Notes: generated from the letters alone by a model not told the origin. Positions 38,795 through 50,063 are shown, numbered from the stretch's first letter. The stretch: DNA of 64,000 nucleotides from Sulfuricystis thermophila (GCF_004323595.1 NZ_AP019373.1:992001-1056000); one strand, 5' to 3'. Made by a program: numbers and translations.

Positions 38795-39055
38795 ATGCCA
38801 ACCATTTTGCAGATGCTTGGTTGGCGGTTGTTCTTTTATGCCAATGAAGGCTGCGAGCCAATGCATGTACATGCGCGCAAGGGAGAGATGGAATGCAAAT
38901 TCTGGCTATTGCCCGACGAATACGAGATCAGACCTGCATTCGTCCGCGGCCTTGGTCCGCGCGATCTGCGCGAGATTCGTAAGTTGATCTTCGATCATTT
39001 CGATTACATTGCCGAACGTTGGCAAACTTTCCAGCAGGAGAGGGAAAATGGCTAA
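38795..39055 (+). CDS. DUF4160 protein, possible toxin-antitoxin-like partner
   Basis: 86 residues. The conserved pattern MPTILQMLGWRLFFYANEG, EPMHVHARKGEMECKFWL and LREIRKLIFDHFDYIAERW defines DUF4160, usually found next to DUF2442. The pair is often listed among putative type II toxin-antitoxin-like modules, but activity is not established. It begins right after the trpB stop and overlaps the DUF2442 gene by eight bases. Codon use looks a little more AT-rich than trpB and trpA, consistent with recent insertion into the operon. Confidence 0.8.
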   Translation: MPTILQMLGWRLFFYANEGCEPMHVHARKGEMECKFWLLPDEYEIRPAFVRGLGPRDLREIRKLIFDHFDYIAERWQTFQQERENG

Positions 39056-39305
39056 ATGGCACGAAGTCCGGGACGCACGCATCGTCGATGATGTCCTCAT
39101 GCTGAACATCGATGGCCGCCAAATGCGTTTTGCCATACGCGAGCTGTCACCGCGGCTCAAGACTGCCAGTGCCGAAAGTTTGGCAGTGTTCGAGGTTAGC
39201 CCGTCGGGTTACGGCATCCACTGGCCGTTGATCGACGAGGATCTGTCGATCGACGGTTTGTTGGGTATCCGTCATTCAGTCGATACCGAGCAGGTGGCGG
39301 CCTGA
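39048..39305 (+). CDS. DUF2442 protein, partner of DUF4160
   Basis: 85 residues ([19 protein letters not shown] onwards), with the DUF2442 pattern of a small beta-rich domain ([44 protein letters not shown]). DUF2442 proteins resemble DNA-binding or NE0471-like folds and accompany DUF4160. The stop shares a base with the trpA start (TGATG), so the pair is translationally built into the operon and must be expressed with tryptophan genes. Confidence 0.8.
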   Translation: MAKWHEVRDARIVDDVLMLNIDGRQMRFAIRELSPRLKTASAESLAVFEVSPSGYGIHWPLIDEDLSIDGLLGIRHSVDTEQVAA

Positions 39306-40119
39306 TGTCGCGCATTGCTGCCACATTCGCCCGGCTCGCGGCCGAAGGTCGCAAGGCGCTGATTCCCTTCATCACCGCGGGCGATCCCGAACCCGGCCTG
39401 ACACTGCCGCTGATGCACGCGCTGGTCAGCGGCGGTGCCGACATCATCGAGCTCGGTGTGCCGTTTTCCGACCCGATGGCCGACGGGCCGACGATCCAGC
39501 GCGCTTCCGAACGCGCCTTGTCGTTTGGCGTCAGCCTGCATGTCGTGCTCGGCATGGTGCATGAGTTTCGCAAACTGGACGCGAAGACGCCGATCGTGCT
39601 GATGGGCTATGCCAATCCGATCGAAGCCTATGGCCATGAGGCGTTTGCCCGCGATGCGGCGGCGGCCGGTGTCGATGGCGTGCTGACGGTCGATTATCCG
39701 CCCGAGGAGTGTGCGGGTTTCGCCGATCTGTTGCAAGGGCAGGGCATCGATCCGATCTTCCTTCTGGCGCCGACTTCCGACGCGAAACGGATCACCGAGG
39801 TCGCCGAGCTGGGCAGCGGCTACATTTATTACGTTTCGCTGAAGGGCGTGACGGGATCGGCGGCGATCGATCTCGACGAGGTTGCCCGACGCATTCCATT
39901 GATCCGCGAGAAGGTGGGCATGCCCGTGGGCGTCGGTTTCGGCATCCGCGATGCCGCATCGGCAGCACGTATCGCAGGTGTCGCCGATGCGGTGGTGATC
40001 GGCAGCCGGATCATCGAGGTGATCGAACAAGGGCCGGCGGACGCGGCGCCGGCACGGGTGACGGCTTTTTTGCACGAGGTGCGCGCCGCGATGGATGCAC
40101 CGTCAGGGGAGACGCAGGG

Positions 40120-40123
<4 letters not shown>
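39305..40123 (+). CDS. trpA: Tryptophan synthase alpha chain
   Basis: Cleaves indole-glycerol phosphate to indole, which passes through a tunnel to TrpB. 272 residues; catalytic Glu and Asp in [26 protein letters not shown] and [14 protein letters not shown] near the phosphate site. It overlaps DUF2442 by one base and accD by four. Confidence 0.96.
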
Positions 40124-40979
<856 letters not shown>

Positions 40980-40980
<1 letters not shown>

Positions 40981-42263
40981 TGTCGCCGCGCGGTCTGGCC
41001 GACTGGCTCGCCATCCTGGAAAGCCTGCATCCGAAAGGGCAGGCGGGCATCGAGCTCGGTCTCGATCGGGTACGACGCGTTTCCCAGGCGCTCGACCAGC
41101 GTCCGTTCTGCCCGGTGATCACCGTCGGCGGCACCAACGGCAAGGGTTCGACCTGTGCGCTGCTCGAGCGCATCCTGCTTTGTGCCGGCTACCGAGTCGG
41201 CGTCTATACTTCGCCGCATCTGCTTTCCTATAACGAGCGTGTGCGCATCGACGGCGTGCCGGCAGACGATGCAGCCTTCTGCGCGGCATTTACGCGCGTC
41301 GAGGCGGCGCGGCGCGGGGTGCCGCTCACCTATTTCGAATTCGGCACGCTGGCCGCCTGGGAGATGTTCGCGGCCGCCCGCCCTGATGCCATCATCCTCG
41401 AAGTGGGCCTGGGGGGGCGGCTCGACGCGACGAACATCTACGATGCCGACTGCGCGGTCGTCACCAGCATCGAGCTCGATCACACCGACTATCTCGGCCC
41501 GACCCGCGATCACATCGGTCGCGAGAAAGCCGGCATTGGCCGTCCTGGTCGACCGCTGATCTGTGGCGATGCGGATCCGCCGACTGGGTTCATCGAGGCG
41601 TGCCGTACCGCCAGCGCCGAGTTTCGCTGCCTCGGTCGCGATTTCGGTTATCTGCGTCAAGAAAACCAGTGGCAATTCTGGAACCTCACGGGGCGGCGGC
41701 TTGGTGGTCTGGCCCATCCTGCCTTGCGCGGCGAATGCCAGTTGAGCAACGCAGCTTGCGCGATCGCCGCGCTCGATGCGCTGCATGAGCGCTTGCCGGT
41801 TACCGCCCAAGACATCCGCCGCGGCCTGGCGGAGGTCGAGCTGGCAGGACGCTGCCAAGTGCTGCCGGGAAGGCCGCAGATCGTCCTCGATGTCGCCCAT
41901 AATCCCCAGGCGGCAGCGGAGCTTGCACGCAACCTCGGCAACATGGGATATGCCCGTACGACCTGGGCCGTCTTCGGCATGATGGCCGACAAGGATATTG
42001 CCGGCGTAGTCGAGGCGATGCGTCACCGGGTCGATCGCTGGCTGCCCTGCGACCTGCCGGCGCCGCGCGCGGCGTCTGCGGCGCAGTTGGCCGGAATCAT
42101 CGAAAAAGTCGGCGCTGATGGCACGGCACCGAACTTCGTTTCTCCCGAGACAGCGTTGCGCCATGCACAGGAGAACGCAGAAGCCGATGATAGAATTTTG
42201 ATCTTCGGATCATTCCTGACGGTGGCGGGGGTGATGCGTTCCCTGAATCGCAGCGGTGGCTGA
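40980..42263 (+). CDS. folC: Dihydrofolate/folylpolyglutamate synthase
   Basis: Makes dihydrofolate from dihydropteroate and adds glutamates. 427 residues; ATP loop GGTNGKGSTCALLER; GLGGRLDATNIYD; SIELDHTDYLGPTRDHIGREKAGI; C-terminal ligase domain with VLDVAHNPQAA. It overlaps accD by one base. It carries two copies of the 26-bp repeat, one antisense (41599-41624) and one sense (42105-42130, EKVGADGTAPN), 480 bases apart. Confidence 0.95.
41599..41624 (-). repeat. 26-bp dispersed repeat, copy 7
   Basis: Antisense in folC, read C-R-T-A-S-A-E-F, the only coding copy in that frame. Only the final base and the variable block differ from consensus. Confidence 0.85.
42105..42130 (+). repeat. 26-bp dispersed repeat, copy 8
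   Basis: In frame in folC as K-V-G-A-D-G-T-A-P. One mismatch (A at position 14). Confidence 0.85.
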
Positions 42264-42264
42264 G

Positions 42265-42948
42265 ATGGCGCAAGAGAACAGAGAGTCAGGTCCACAGGTG
42301 CAGCCGGACGAGATCACGCTGCTCAAGAAGCGTGCCCGTCGGCGCCTGGTCGGCGCCGTGGCGGTGGCGCTGTTCGCGGCCATCGTGTTGCCGATGGTGA
42401 TGGATCATCAGCCGGCGCCGCCGATCAAGGATCTCCAGGTGCGCATCCCGAGCCCGGACGAGGGCGCCGACCGGAAAGCGGCCGGCACGGAAAAACCCAT
42501 CGCCAGGACGGAAGCCAAGCCCATCGCCAAGCCAGAGCCGAAATCGGAAGTGAAACCCACTGCGGGATCGGAAGACAAGGCGGAAGCGAAACCCGAAAAC
42601 GGCAACAAGCCGGAAGCCAAAGCCGAGAACAAACCAGTGACAGCCCCTGCTGCCGCCGAACCGAAGCCGCCCGCCAAAACAGAGTCCAAGGCCGAAGGAA
42701 AATTCTCAGCCAGCGGGGAGTCGTGGGAAGTTCAGCTGGGCGCCTATGCCGAGACGGGGCGAGTCAAGAATCTGCTGGCAAAGCTCAAGGAACTGGGGTT
42801 GCCGGCCTATACCGAGAAGGTCGATACCCCGAACGGCGCACGCACCCGTGTGCGGGCGGGGCCCTTTCCCAGCCAGGAGGCTGCCGAGAAGGCGAGGGCA
42901 CGCATCAAGACGATCGGTGTCGATGGCCCGGTGGCCAAAAAATCGTGA
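42265..42948 (+). CDS. DedD-like SPOR-domain cell-division protein
   Basis: 227 residues from the ATG at 42265, just after the folC stop (a GTG at 42256 is also in frame). Cytosolic start, one membrane helix (about 32-52), a long Lys/Glu/Pro/Ala linker with repeated K-P-E/A-K motifs, and a C-terminal SPOR domain (about 150-227, WEVQLGAYAETGRVKNLLAKLKELG) that binds septal peptidoglycan lacking stem peptides. Position between folC and cvpA matches DedD. Confidence 0.85.
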   Translation: MAQENRESGPQVQPDEITLLKKRARRRLVGAVAVALFAAIVLPMVMDHQPAPPIKDLQVRIPSPDEGADRKAAGTEKPIARTEAKPIAKPEPKSEVKPTAGSEDKAEAKPENGNKPEAKAENKPVTAPAAAEPKPPAKTESKAEGKFSASGESWEVQLGAYAETGRVKNLLAKLKELGLPAYTEKVDTPNGARTRVRAGPFPSQEAAEKARARIKTIGVDGPVAKKS

Positions 42949-42963
42949 GATCGAATTCCGTCG

Positions 42964-43455
42964 ATGACAGCGTTCGATTATTGCGTGCTGACAGTCGTCG
43001 CCGTCTCCCTGCTGTTGGGCATCACTCGGGGCCTGATCAGCGAGATTCTCGCGTTGTTGGCCTGGGTGGTGGCCTTCTTTGCGGCGCGGCTCTGGGCGCA
43101 GCCGGTAGGGGATCATCTGCTCGCGGAACTATCGGATCCGCTCTGGAGACCCCTGGCAGGTTTCGTTACCGTCTTCATCGCCGTGCTGATCGCGTTCGCG
43201 TTGTTGCGCTGGTTGATCGGCCTCTTGCTCAAGGCTACCGGTTTGCAGCCCTTGGATCGGATGTTGGGGGCCGTATTCGGCGCCTTGCGTGGTGTTGCGA
43301 TCATGCTGATACTGGTGCTGTTGGCGGGCCTGACGCCTTTGCCGCAGCAGTCCTGGTGGCGACAGGCGATGTTCGCGCCACCGCTGGAGACGGGGGCGCT
43401 GGCGGCCAAGCCCTGGCTGCCGACGGAGCTGGCGAAACGAATCCATTACCGATAG
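42964..43455 (+). CDS. cvpA: CvpA family membrane protein
   Basis: 163 residues with four membrane helices (TAFDYCVLTVVAVSLLLGITRGLISEI at the start). CvpA is linked to colicin V production and, in other species, bile and envelope stress tolerance; its molecular job is unknown. Located between the SPOR gene and purF, as in many proteobacteria. Confidence 0.9.
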   Translation: MTAFDYCVLTVVAVSLLLGITRGLISEILALLAWVVAFFAARLWAQPVGDHLLAELSDPLWRPLAGFVTVFIAVLIAFALLRWLIGLLLKATGLQPLDRMLGAVFGALRGVAIMLILVLLAGLTPLPQQSWWRQAMFAPPLETGALAAKPWLPTELAKRIHYR

Positions 43456-43464
43456 GGTGAAACG

Positions 43465-44985
43465 ATGTGCGGCATTCTCGGCGTAGTCGCGACCACGCCA
43501 GTCAATCAGTTGCTCTATGACGGCTTGCAGGTGCTGCAGCACCGCGGCCAGGATGCAGCCGGCATCGCCACGGCAGAGGGCGGGCGGTTCCATATGCACA
43601 AGGGACCGGGGCTGGTGCGTGACGTGTTCCGCACGCGCAACATGCGCGATCTGACCGGCAACTGGGGTATCGCCCACTGCCGCTATCCGACCGCGGGCTC
43701 GGCCTACAACGCCGCCGAATCGCAGCCGTTCTACGTCAATTCGCCGTTCGGCCTGATGCTCGCCCACAACGGCAACTTGACCAATGCCGAGCAGTTGAAG
43801 CGCGACATGTTCCTGCAGGATCTGCGCCACATCAATACCAACTCGGATTCCGAGGTGCTGCTCAACGTCCTCGCGCACGAAATGCAGGCGGCGACGACGA
43901 AATACCAGGTCGATGCCGAAACCATTTTCAAGGCAGTGGCCGGCACGCACAAACGCGTGCGTGGCGCCTACGCAGTGGTGGCGATGATCGCCGGCTACGG
44001 TCTGCTGGCCTTCCGCGATCCCTATGGCATCCGTCCGCTGGTGATCGGCAAAAACGAAACCCCTGCCGGCACAGAATACTTGGTAGCCTCCGAAAGCGTC
44101 GCCCTCGATACGCTCGGCTTCAAATTCCTGCGCGATGTCGAGCCGGGCGAAGCGGTGTTGATCGACACGCGCGGGCAGTTCCTCAGTCGGCAGTGCGCGG
44201 AAAAGACCATTCATGCGCCCTGCATGTTCGAATACGTCTATCTGGCGCGGCCGGATTCGCTGATCGACGGCGTGTCGGTCTATGCAGCGCGTGTCAATAT
44301 GGGCGTCTCGCTGGCCGACAAGATTCGCCACACGATGCCGCATCTGGCGATCGACACGGTGATCCCGATTCCCGATTCGAGCCGGCCGGCGGCGCTCGAG
44401 CTGGCGACACGGCTGGGCGTCCCTTACCGCGAGGGCTTCGTCAAGAATCGCTATATCGGCCGTACTTTCATCATGCCGGGTCAGGCGACGCGCAAGAAAT
44501 CGGTGCGCCAGAAGCTCAATGCCATCGCTTCGGAATTCCGCGGCAAGAACGTGTTGCTGGTCGATGATTCGATCGTGCGCGGCACCACCAGCCGGGAGAT
44601 CATCATGATGGCGCGCGAGGCGGGCGCAAAGAAGGTCTATTTCGCCTCGGCCAGCCCACCGGTGCGATTCGCCAACGTCTATGGCATCGACATGCCGTCG
44701 CGCGCCGAATTGATCGCCGCTTACCGCAACGACGAGGAAATCCGCCAGGAAATCGGCGCCGATGCGCTGATCTACCAGGATCTCGACGCGCTGCGCGAAG
44801 CCGTGCGTTCGTTGAATCCGGCGCTCACCCAGTTCGACTGCTCCTGCTTCGACGGCCATTACATCACCGGCGATGTCAGCAGCGAATACCTCGACAGCAT
44901 CGAGGCGGCGCGCGGCCACCCGGCGCGCGACGAGGGGGGTGGCAGTCAGCTCGATCTCAACCTCGTTTCTCCACCAAGCGAATGA
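43465..44985 (+). CDS. purF: Amidophosphoribosyltransferase
   Basis: Commits PRPP to purine synthesis using glutamine. 506 residues. Cys2 (MCGILGVV), exposed after Met removal, is the glutaminase nucleophile; RYPTAGSA and HNGNLTNA complete that domain. The PRPP loop is [14 protein letters not shown]. It overlaps metZ by four bases. Confidence 0.97.
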   Translation: MCGILGVVATTPVNQLLYDGLQVLQHRGQDAAGIATAEGGRFHMHKGPGLVRDVFRTRNMRDLTGNWGIAHCRYPTAGSAYNAAESQPFYVNSPFGLMLAHNGNLTNAEQLKRDMFLQDLRHINTNSDSEVLLNVLAHEMQAATTKYQVDAETIFKAVAGTHKRVRGAYAVVAMIAGYGLLAFRDPYGIRPLVIGKNETPAGTEYLVASESVALDTLGFKFLRDVEPGEAVLIDTRGQFLSRQCAEKTIHAPCMFEYVYLARPDSLIDGVSVYAARVNMGVSLADKIRHTMPHLAIDTVIPIPDSSRPAALELATRLGVPYREGFVKNRYIGRTFIMPGQATRKKSVRQKLNAIASEFRGKNVLLVDDSIVRGTTSREIIMMAREAGAKKVYFASASPPVRFANVYGIDMPSRAELIAAYRNDEEIRQEIGADALIYQDLDALREAVRSLNPALTQFDCSCFDGHYITGDVSSEYLDSIEAARGHPARDEGGGSQLDLNLVSPPSE

Positions 44986-46163
44986 GCGACGCCGCCTCTT
45001 ACCGTTTCGAGACCCTGGCGATCCGCACCGGCCAGGAACGCAGCCAGTTCGGCGAGCATTCCGAAGCGCTGTATCTCACTTCCAGCTTCGTGTTCTCCAG
45101 CGCCGCCGAAGCGGCGGCGCTGTTTTCCGGCGAGCGGGAAGGGTTCATCTATTCGCGTTTTACCAATCCGACCGTCACGCTGTTCCAGGAGCGCCTCGCC
45201 GCGCTGGAAGGCGCCGAGGCCTGCATCGCGACGGCAAGCGGCATGGCGGCGATCCTCGCCACCGCCATGGCGTTGCTGCAGAATGGTGATCACATCGTCG
45301 CGGCGCGTGGCATCTTCGGCGCCACGCAGACCTTGTTCGGCAACATCCTATCGAAATTCGGTGTCACGACGAGTTTCGTGTCCGGTTGCGATCCGGAGGA
45401 TTTCAGGAAGGCGTGCCAGCCGAATACCAGAATCGTATTCATCGAGACACCTTCCAATCCCCTCACCGAGGTGCATGACATCGCGGCGCTGGCGACCTTG
45501 GCGCACGAGGCGGGCGCGCTGCTGGTGGTCGACAACTGCTTCTGTACTCCGGCCCTGCAGCGGCCGATCGAATTCGGCGCCGATCTGGTGATCCATTCCG
45601 CAACCAAGCATCTCGACGGTCAGGGCAGGGTGCTCGGCGGGGCGATCTGTGGGCCGAAGGCGCTGATCGAGGAGATCTTCAAATTCATGCGCACCGCCGG
45701 CCCGACCCTTTCGCCGTTCAATGCCTGGGTGATCCTGAAGGGGCTCGAGACCTTGAAACTCCGCGTCGAGGCGCAGTCTGCGAACGCTTTGGAACTGGCG
45801 CGGCGCCTGGAAGCGCACCCCGCGATCGAGCGCGTGTTCTATCCCGGTTTGCCCTCTCATCCGCAGCACGCGCTGGCCATGCGTCAGCAGTCGGCGGGCG
45901 GGGCGATCGTTTCCTTCGAGGTCAAGGGCGGCAGAGAGGCGGCCTGGCGCGTCATCGATCATTGCCGGCTGCTGTCGATCACCGCCAATCTCGGTGATGT
46001 GAAAACCACGATCACCCATCCGGCGACCACCACGCATGGCCGGCTCGCCCCCGAGGCGCGCGCCGCAGCCGGAATCACCGAGGGACTGGTGCGCGTCGCC
46101 GTCGGCCTCGAGGCCGTCGATGACATCGAAGGCGATCTGCTGCGCGGCTTGAGCCCAGGCTGA
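44982..46163 (+). CDS. metZ: O-succinylhomoserine sulfhydrylase
   Basis: PLP enzyme that makes homocysteine directly from O-succinylhomoserine and sulfide in methionine synthesis. 393 residues; PLP lysine K209 in [26 protein letters not shown] and YSRFTNPTV near the start. MetZ rather than MetB is typical of betaproteobacteria and Pseudomonas after purF. Downstream, a shortened copy of the 26-bp repeat lies in a terminator-like hairpin. Confidence 0.93.
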   Translation: MSDAASYRFETLAIRTGQERSQFGEHSEALYLTSSFVFSSAAEAAALFSGEREGFIYSRFTNPTVTLFQERLAALEGAEACIATASGMAAILATAMALLQNGDHIVAARGIFGATQTLFGNILSKFGVTTSFVSGCDPEDFRKACQPNTRIVFIETPSNPLTEVHDIAALATLAHEAGALLVVDNCFCTPALQRPIEFGADLVIHSATKHLDGQGRVLGGAICGPKALIEEIFKFMRTAGPTLSPFNAWVILKGLETLKLRVEAQSANALELARRLEAHPAIERVFYPGLPSHPQHALAMRQQSAGGAIVSFEVKGGREAAWRVIDHCRLLSITANLGDVKTTITHPATTTHGRLAPEARAAAGITEGLVRVAVGLEAVDDIEGDLLRGLSPG

Positions 46164-46187
46164 GGACTTGCAAGCAGACACAGCATG

Positions 46188-46231
46188 CCGTGCCGTCAGC
46201 GCCGACTTTTCATCAGCCCGGGCACGGTTTT
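46188..46231 (+). terminator. Possible terminator after metZ
   Basis: CCGTGCC and GGCACGG arms (7 bp, loop of 26) followed by TTTT. The left arm is part of the shortened dispersed repeat. Confidence 0.35.
46189..46209 (-). repeat. Shortened (21-bp) copy of the dispersed repeat
   Basis: AAAGTCGGCGCTG runs directly into ACGGCACG: five bases around the variable block are missing, and the last base differs. Intergenic between metZ and the DUF2863 gene. Confidence 0.7.
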
Positions 46232-46290
46232 CGAACTGATAAAATTTACTGACCAGTGCAGCCTTCGCTGCGAAACATTCTCCGCTCGCC

Positions 46291-47472
46291 ATGAAACGCT
46301 CCCGCTTTGCCCGCCGCACCAAGCAAACCCCTGATACCGAGGCGCTGATCCACTACGCCACGCAATTGAGCCTGTCGGGCAGCCGGCTGGAGGATGCCTA
46401 CTGGGAGCACCGTCTGCAGGGCGTCATCGATCGCCTGTTGCGCGGGCAAGATGAGGCGGCCCTGAATGCCGCCCTCGATCACCTGTATGGCAGCGGCGGG
46501 CGCGCATACGATGAATTGGCCGACCTGGTGGAAAGTTGTGCCGAATCGCATCACCATCCGCTGGCCGGCAGTGGTGCGGGTCAGGACGTGTTGCTTTTCG
46601 CCGCGCCGGTGCTGGCCTGGTCGCGCTATGCGATTCCTGCGGGGACGATCAACGCCGAGCTGCTGGCGACGCTGCGTGTCCAGCTGCAGGCCCATGTCTT
46701 TGCCGCCGAGGTGCGTTTCGGGCTGGCGGATTTCATGTTCAGTCCCGATCAGTTGCCGCAAAGCTATTGCGAGACGGCCGCGCTGAGGGAAAAGCTCGCC
46801 AAGGCCGCGCTGCATGGCCGCGACACCCGGCTCGATCCGGCGCAGATGCCCGAAACGATGAATTTCCTCTCCGACACCCGCTATCTGATCGGCGTCGTCT
46901 GTGCAGCCGCGGGTGCGCCACTGTTTCGCTGGCAGGAGGAAGATGGCAGTCGTAACGAAGCGCTCAAACAATGGCGCAACCAGGGTGGCGAGGTGCTGCG
47001 GAGCCTGCTGCCGGCCTGCGCGTTCGATGCGCTGCTGCCGCAATCCTTCCATGCCGCGATCCGCGAAGCCGACCGCGCTTCCCGTCCCTATTCGTTGCGC
47101 TCGGCGGTCGCTTTCCTGCAGACGACACTAAACGTTCCGGCGGCCAACCTGCGCGCGGTCGTGGCGCCGTATTACGACCGCCAGCTCGAAGAATACCGGG
47201 TGGGTTTCACCCTGGGCGAGGCGACCGAGGTGATTCACGGCGTGGTCTGGCCCCTGCTCGAACACGAGGACGAGGCTGCCGATCTGCCAGGACAGATCGA
47301 GGCCGTGCTGCGCGAGGCGGGGGTTCGCGAGGTGCTGGTGCTCGACCATCGCTTTCCGCTCGAATACTGCGACGATTGTGGCGCACCGCTGTATCCGAAT
47401 CCCGAGGGCGAGCCGGTGCATGCCGAATTGCCCGAGCCGGAAGAGGAAGCCATGCCGCGCCATCTCCATTGA
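46291..47472 (+). CDS. DUF2863 family protein
   Basis: 393 residues, no signal peptide or membrane segment. It matches the betaproteobacterial DUF2863 family from memory ([21 protein letters not shown] near the start, [17 protein letters not shown] in the middle, [24 protein letters not shown] near the end). The C-terminal CDDCGAPLY looks like a degenerate zinc-ribbon half. Function unknown. The stop overlaps the recR start by one base. Confidence 0.75.
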   Translation: MKRSRFARRTKQTPDTEALIHYATQLSLSGSRLEDAYWEHRLQGVIDRLLRGQDEAALNAALDHLYGSGGRAYDELADLVESCAESHHHPLAGSGAGQDVLLFAAPVLAWSRYAIPAGTINAELLATLRVQLQAHVFAAEVRFGLADFMFSPDQLPQSYCETAALREKLAKAALHGRDTRLDPAQMPETMNFLSDTRYLIGVVCAAAGAPLFRWQEEDGSRNEALKQWRNQGGEVLRSLLPACAFDALLPQSFHAAIREADRASRPYSLRSAVAFLQTTLNVPAANLRAVVAPYYDRQLEEYRVGFTLGEATEVIHGVVWPLLEHEDEAADLPGQIEAVLREAGVREVLVLDHRFPLEYCDDCGAPLYPNPEGEPVHAELPEPEEEAMPRHLH

Positions 47473-48068
47473 TGGCCATGCCGTCTGCGCTGGATGAACT
47501 GGTCGCGGCGCTGCGCTGCCTGCCCGGCGTGGGGCCGAAATCTGCCCAGCGCATGGCTTATCACCTGCTGCAACATGAGCGGCGCGGTGCCGAGCGCCTC
47601 GCTGCTGCCCTGACGCGAGCCTTGCAAACCCTGCACCCCTGTGCTCGCTGCAACAATTTCACCGAAGCCGAGATTTGCGAGCGCTGCCTCTCGCCGCAGC
47701 GCGATCCCACGCAGCTGTGCGTCGTCGAGATGCCCGCCGACGTCAATGTCGTCGAACAAAGTCAGGCCTACCGGGGGCTGTATTACGTGCTGATGGGTCG
47801 GCTTTCGCCGCTCGACGGCGTCGGTCCGCGGGAACTCGCTTTCGACCGTCTGCTGGCGCGGGCCAGCGACGGCGTGGTGAAGGAGGTGATCCTCGCCACC
47901 AATCTCACCCATGAGGGTGAGGTGACGGCGCACTACCTCGCCGAGATGCTCCACGCGCGGGGAATCAAGGTCAGTCGTCTCGCCCGCGGCCTGCCGCTGG
48001 GCAGCGAGATCGAGTATGCAGACGCCGCCAGTGTGGCGCAGGCCCTCTTGGATCGCCGCGATTATTGA
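47472..48068 (+). CDS. recR: Recombination protein RecR
   Basis: Works with RecF and RecO to load RecA on gapped DNA. 198 residues from the ATG at 47472 (an ATG at 47478 is also possible). N-terminal helix-hairpin-helix ([19 protein letters not shown]), Cys4 zinc finger [16 protein letters not shown], and Toprim domain ([14 protein letters not shown]). In most bacteria recR follows dnaX and ybaB; here it follows DUF2863 instead. Confidence 0.95.
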   Translation: MAMPSALDELVAALRCLPGVGPKSAQRMAYHLLQHERRGAERLAAALTRALQTLHPCARCNNFTEAEICERCLSPQRDPTQLCVVEMPADVNVVEQSQAYRGLYYVLMGRLSPLDGVGPRELAFDRLLARASDGVVKEVILATNLTHEGEVTAHYLAEMLHARGIKVSRLARGLPLGSEIEYADAASVAQALLDRRDY

Positions 48069-48116
48069 ATCTACCCCAAGCCAAACGAGGGGCTAGGAAT
48101 TGCCTCCGGGCTTGAG

Positions 48117-48122
48117 TACAAT
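48117..48122 (+). promoter_or_regulatory. Possible -10 box of petABC
   Basis: TACAAT 42 bases before petA; no good -35 at the right distance (TTGCCT is only 11 bases upstream). Confidence 0.35.
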
Positions 48123-48164
48123 TATTGGGTTTTTGTGTTTGCCTGAACATGATAGGAAGCCACC

Positions 48165-48761
48165 ATGAGTTGTGACGATAAAGTGGATTGTGGCAGGCGT
48201 CGCCTGCTGGTCGCCACGTCGGTTGCCGGCGGCGTGGCGGGTGTGGCTGCAGTGGTGCCATTCGTCGGTTCGCTGGCGCCGTCCGAGCGTGCCAAATCTG
48301 CTGGCGCGCCGGTCGAGGTCGATATCAGCAAGCTGCAGCCAGGTGAAATGATGACCGTCGAGTGGCGCGGCAAACCAGTATGGATTATCCATCGCACCAA
48401 GGAAATGCTCGACAACCTGTCGAAGCACGACGACAAATTGGCCGATCCGAAATCCGAGCGTCGCCAGCAGCCGGACTATGCGAAGAACGAATATCGTTCG
48501 ATCAAGCCGGAATATCTGGTCGCCATCGGCATCTGCACTCATCTGGGCTGTTCGCCGTCCGAGAAGTTCAAGACCGGCGCCGAGTCGGGGATCGATGCCG
48601 ATTGGCCGGGGGGCTTCCTGTGTCCCTGTCATGGTTCGACATTCGATCTCGCTGGTCGTGTTTACAAGAACAAACCGGCACCGGACAACCTGGAGATTCC
48701 GCCGCACTATTACCTGTCTGACGCCAAGATCTTGATTGGCGAAGAAAAGAAGGGGGCTTAA
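48165..48761 (+). CDS. petA: Cytochrome bc1 Rieske iron-sulfur subunit
   Basis: Carries the 2Fe-2S cluster that takes electrons from ubiquinol. 198 residues with a twin-arginine-type N-terminus (CGRRRLLVATSVAGG) that also anchors the protein. Cluster ligands are in CTHLGCSP and CPCHGSTFD, with the disulfide cysteines in the same loops. First gene of petABC; AGGAAG precedes the ATG. Confidence 0.96.
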   Translation: MSCDDKVDCGRRRLLVATSVAGGVAGVAAVVPFVGSLAPSERAKSAGAPVEVDISKLQPGEMMTVEWRGKPVWIIHRTKEMLDNLSKHDDKLADPKSERRQQPDYAKNEYRSIKPEYLVAIGICTHLGCSPSEKFKTGAESGIDADWPGGFLCPCHGSTFDLAGRVYKNKPAPDNLEIPPHYYLSDAKILIGEEKKGA

Positions 48762-48764
48762 GCC

Positions 48765-50063
48765 ATGGCTGGCGCCAACGTCGAAAAGTACAAATCCGAT
48801 GGCACGACCACCGGCAACCTGCTGGAATGGCTCGATGCCCGTTTTCCGCTGATGTCGTTGTGGAACGACCATCTGGCCAGGTATTACGCCCCGAAGAATT
48901 TCAACTTCTGGTATTTCTTCGGTTCTCTGGCGCTGCTGGTGCTGGTGCTGCAAATCCTCACCGGCGTGTTCCTGGTCATGCATTACAAGCCGGATGCCTC
49001 GCTCAATGCTTCCGGGGTCCCTGTGGCGTTCGCCAGTGTCGAATACATCATGCGCGACGTTCCCTGGGGCTGGCTGATCCGCTACATGCATTCCACCGGT
49101 GCGTCGGCATTCTTCATCGTCGTCTATCTGCACATGTTCCGTGGCATGCTTTATGGTTCTTACCGCAATCCGCGTGAGCTGGTGTGGATCGTCGGCGTGG
49201 TGATCTTCCTCGTGCTGATGGCGACCGCCTTCATGGGTTACCTGCTGCCGTGGGGTCAGATGTCCTACTGGGGAGCACAGGTGATCCTGAATCTGTTCAC
49301 CGCCATCCCGCTGATCGGCCCAGATCTCGGCGTGTGGATCCGTGGTGATTACGTCGTCGGCGATGCGACGCTGAACCGCCTGTTCTCGCTCCACTATCTG
49401 TTGCCGGTGCTGATCCTGCCCGCGCTGGTCGCGGTGCACCTGATTGCGTTGCACGAGGTGGGCTCGAACAATCCGGACGGCATCGAGATCAAAAAGAAAA
49501 AGGACGAAACCGGCAAGCCGCTCGACGGCATCCCGTTCCATCCGTATTACACCGTGAAGGACATCGTCGGTGTGGTCGCTTTCCTGATGGTGTTCTCGGT
49601 AGTGGTGTTCTTCATGCCCGAAGGCGGTGGCTATTTCCTCGAGGCGAACAACTTCTTCCCCGCCGATCCGCTGGTGACGCCGCCCCATATCGCGCCGGTC
49701 TGGTATTTCGGTCCGTTCTATTCGATCTTGCGGGCCAATACGGTGAATTTTTTCTGGATCGATGCGAAGCTCTGGGGGGTCATTTTCATGGGGCTGGGGG
49801 TGTTGATCTTCGCCTTCCTGCCCTGGCTGGATCGCAGCCCGGTGAAGTCGATCCGCTATCGTGGGCCTCTCTACAAGGGCGCGCTGACGATCTTCGTGAT
49901 CAGCTTCGTGATCCTCGGCTATCTGGGCATGCTGGCACCGACCCCGGGTCGCACCCTGGTCGCACAAATCTGCACGATTCTCTATTTTGCTTTCTTCCTG
50001 CTGATGCCGATCTACACGTCGCTGGACAAGTGCAAGCCGGAACCGGAAAGGGTGACGAAATAA
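48765..50063 (+). CDS. petB: Cytochrome b of the bc1 complex
   Basis: The quinol-oxidising membrane subunit with two b hemes. 432 residues with eight helices; heme-binding His in MHSTGASAFFIVVYLHMFRG and LPVLILPALVAVHLIALHEVG; quinol-site PPHIAPVWYF as the PEWY-region equivalent (here PPHIAPVWY). A hydrophilic KKKKDETGKPLDG loop follows helix D. Stop and petC start share one base (TAATG). Confidence 0.95.
   Translation: MAGANVEKYKSDGTTTGNLLEWLDARFPLMSLWNDHLARYYAPKNFNFWYFFGSLALLVLVLQILTGVFLVMHYKPDASLNASGVPVAFASVEYIMRDVPWGWLIRYMHSTGASAFFIVVYLHMFRGMLYGSYRNPRELVWIVGVVIFLVLMATAFMGYLLPWGQMSYWGAQVILNLFTAIPLIGPDLGVWIRGDYVVGDATLNRLFSLHYLLPVLILPALVAVHLIALHEVGSNNPDGIEIKKKKDETGKPLDGIPFHPYYTVKDIVGVVAFLMVFSVVVFFMPEGGGYFLEANNFFPADPLVTPPHIAPVWYFGPFYSILRANTVNFFWIDAKLWGVIFMGLGVLIFAFLPWLDRSPVKSIRYRGPLYKGALTIFVISFVILGYLGMLAPTPGRTLVAQICTILYFAFFLLMPIYTSLDKCKPEPERVTK

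Noticed and set aside
48093-49967. 624-codon minus-strand open frame opposite petA-petB
   Set aside because: Shadow of highly conserved bc1 genes; His/Gln/Arg-rich translation without any recognisable domain.
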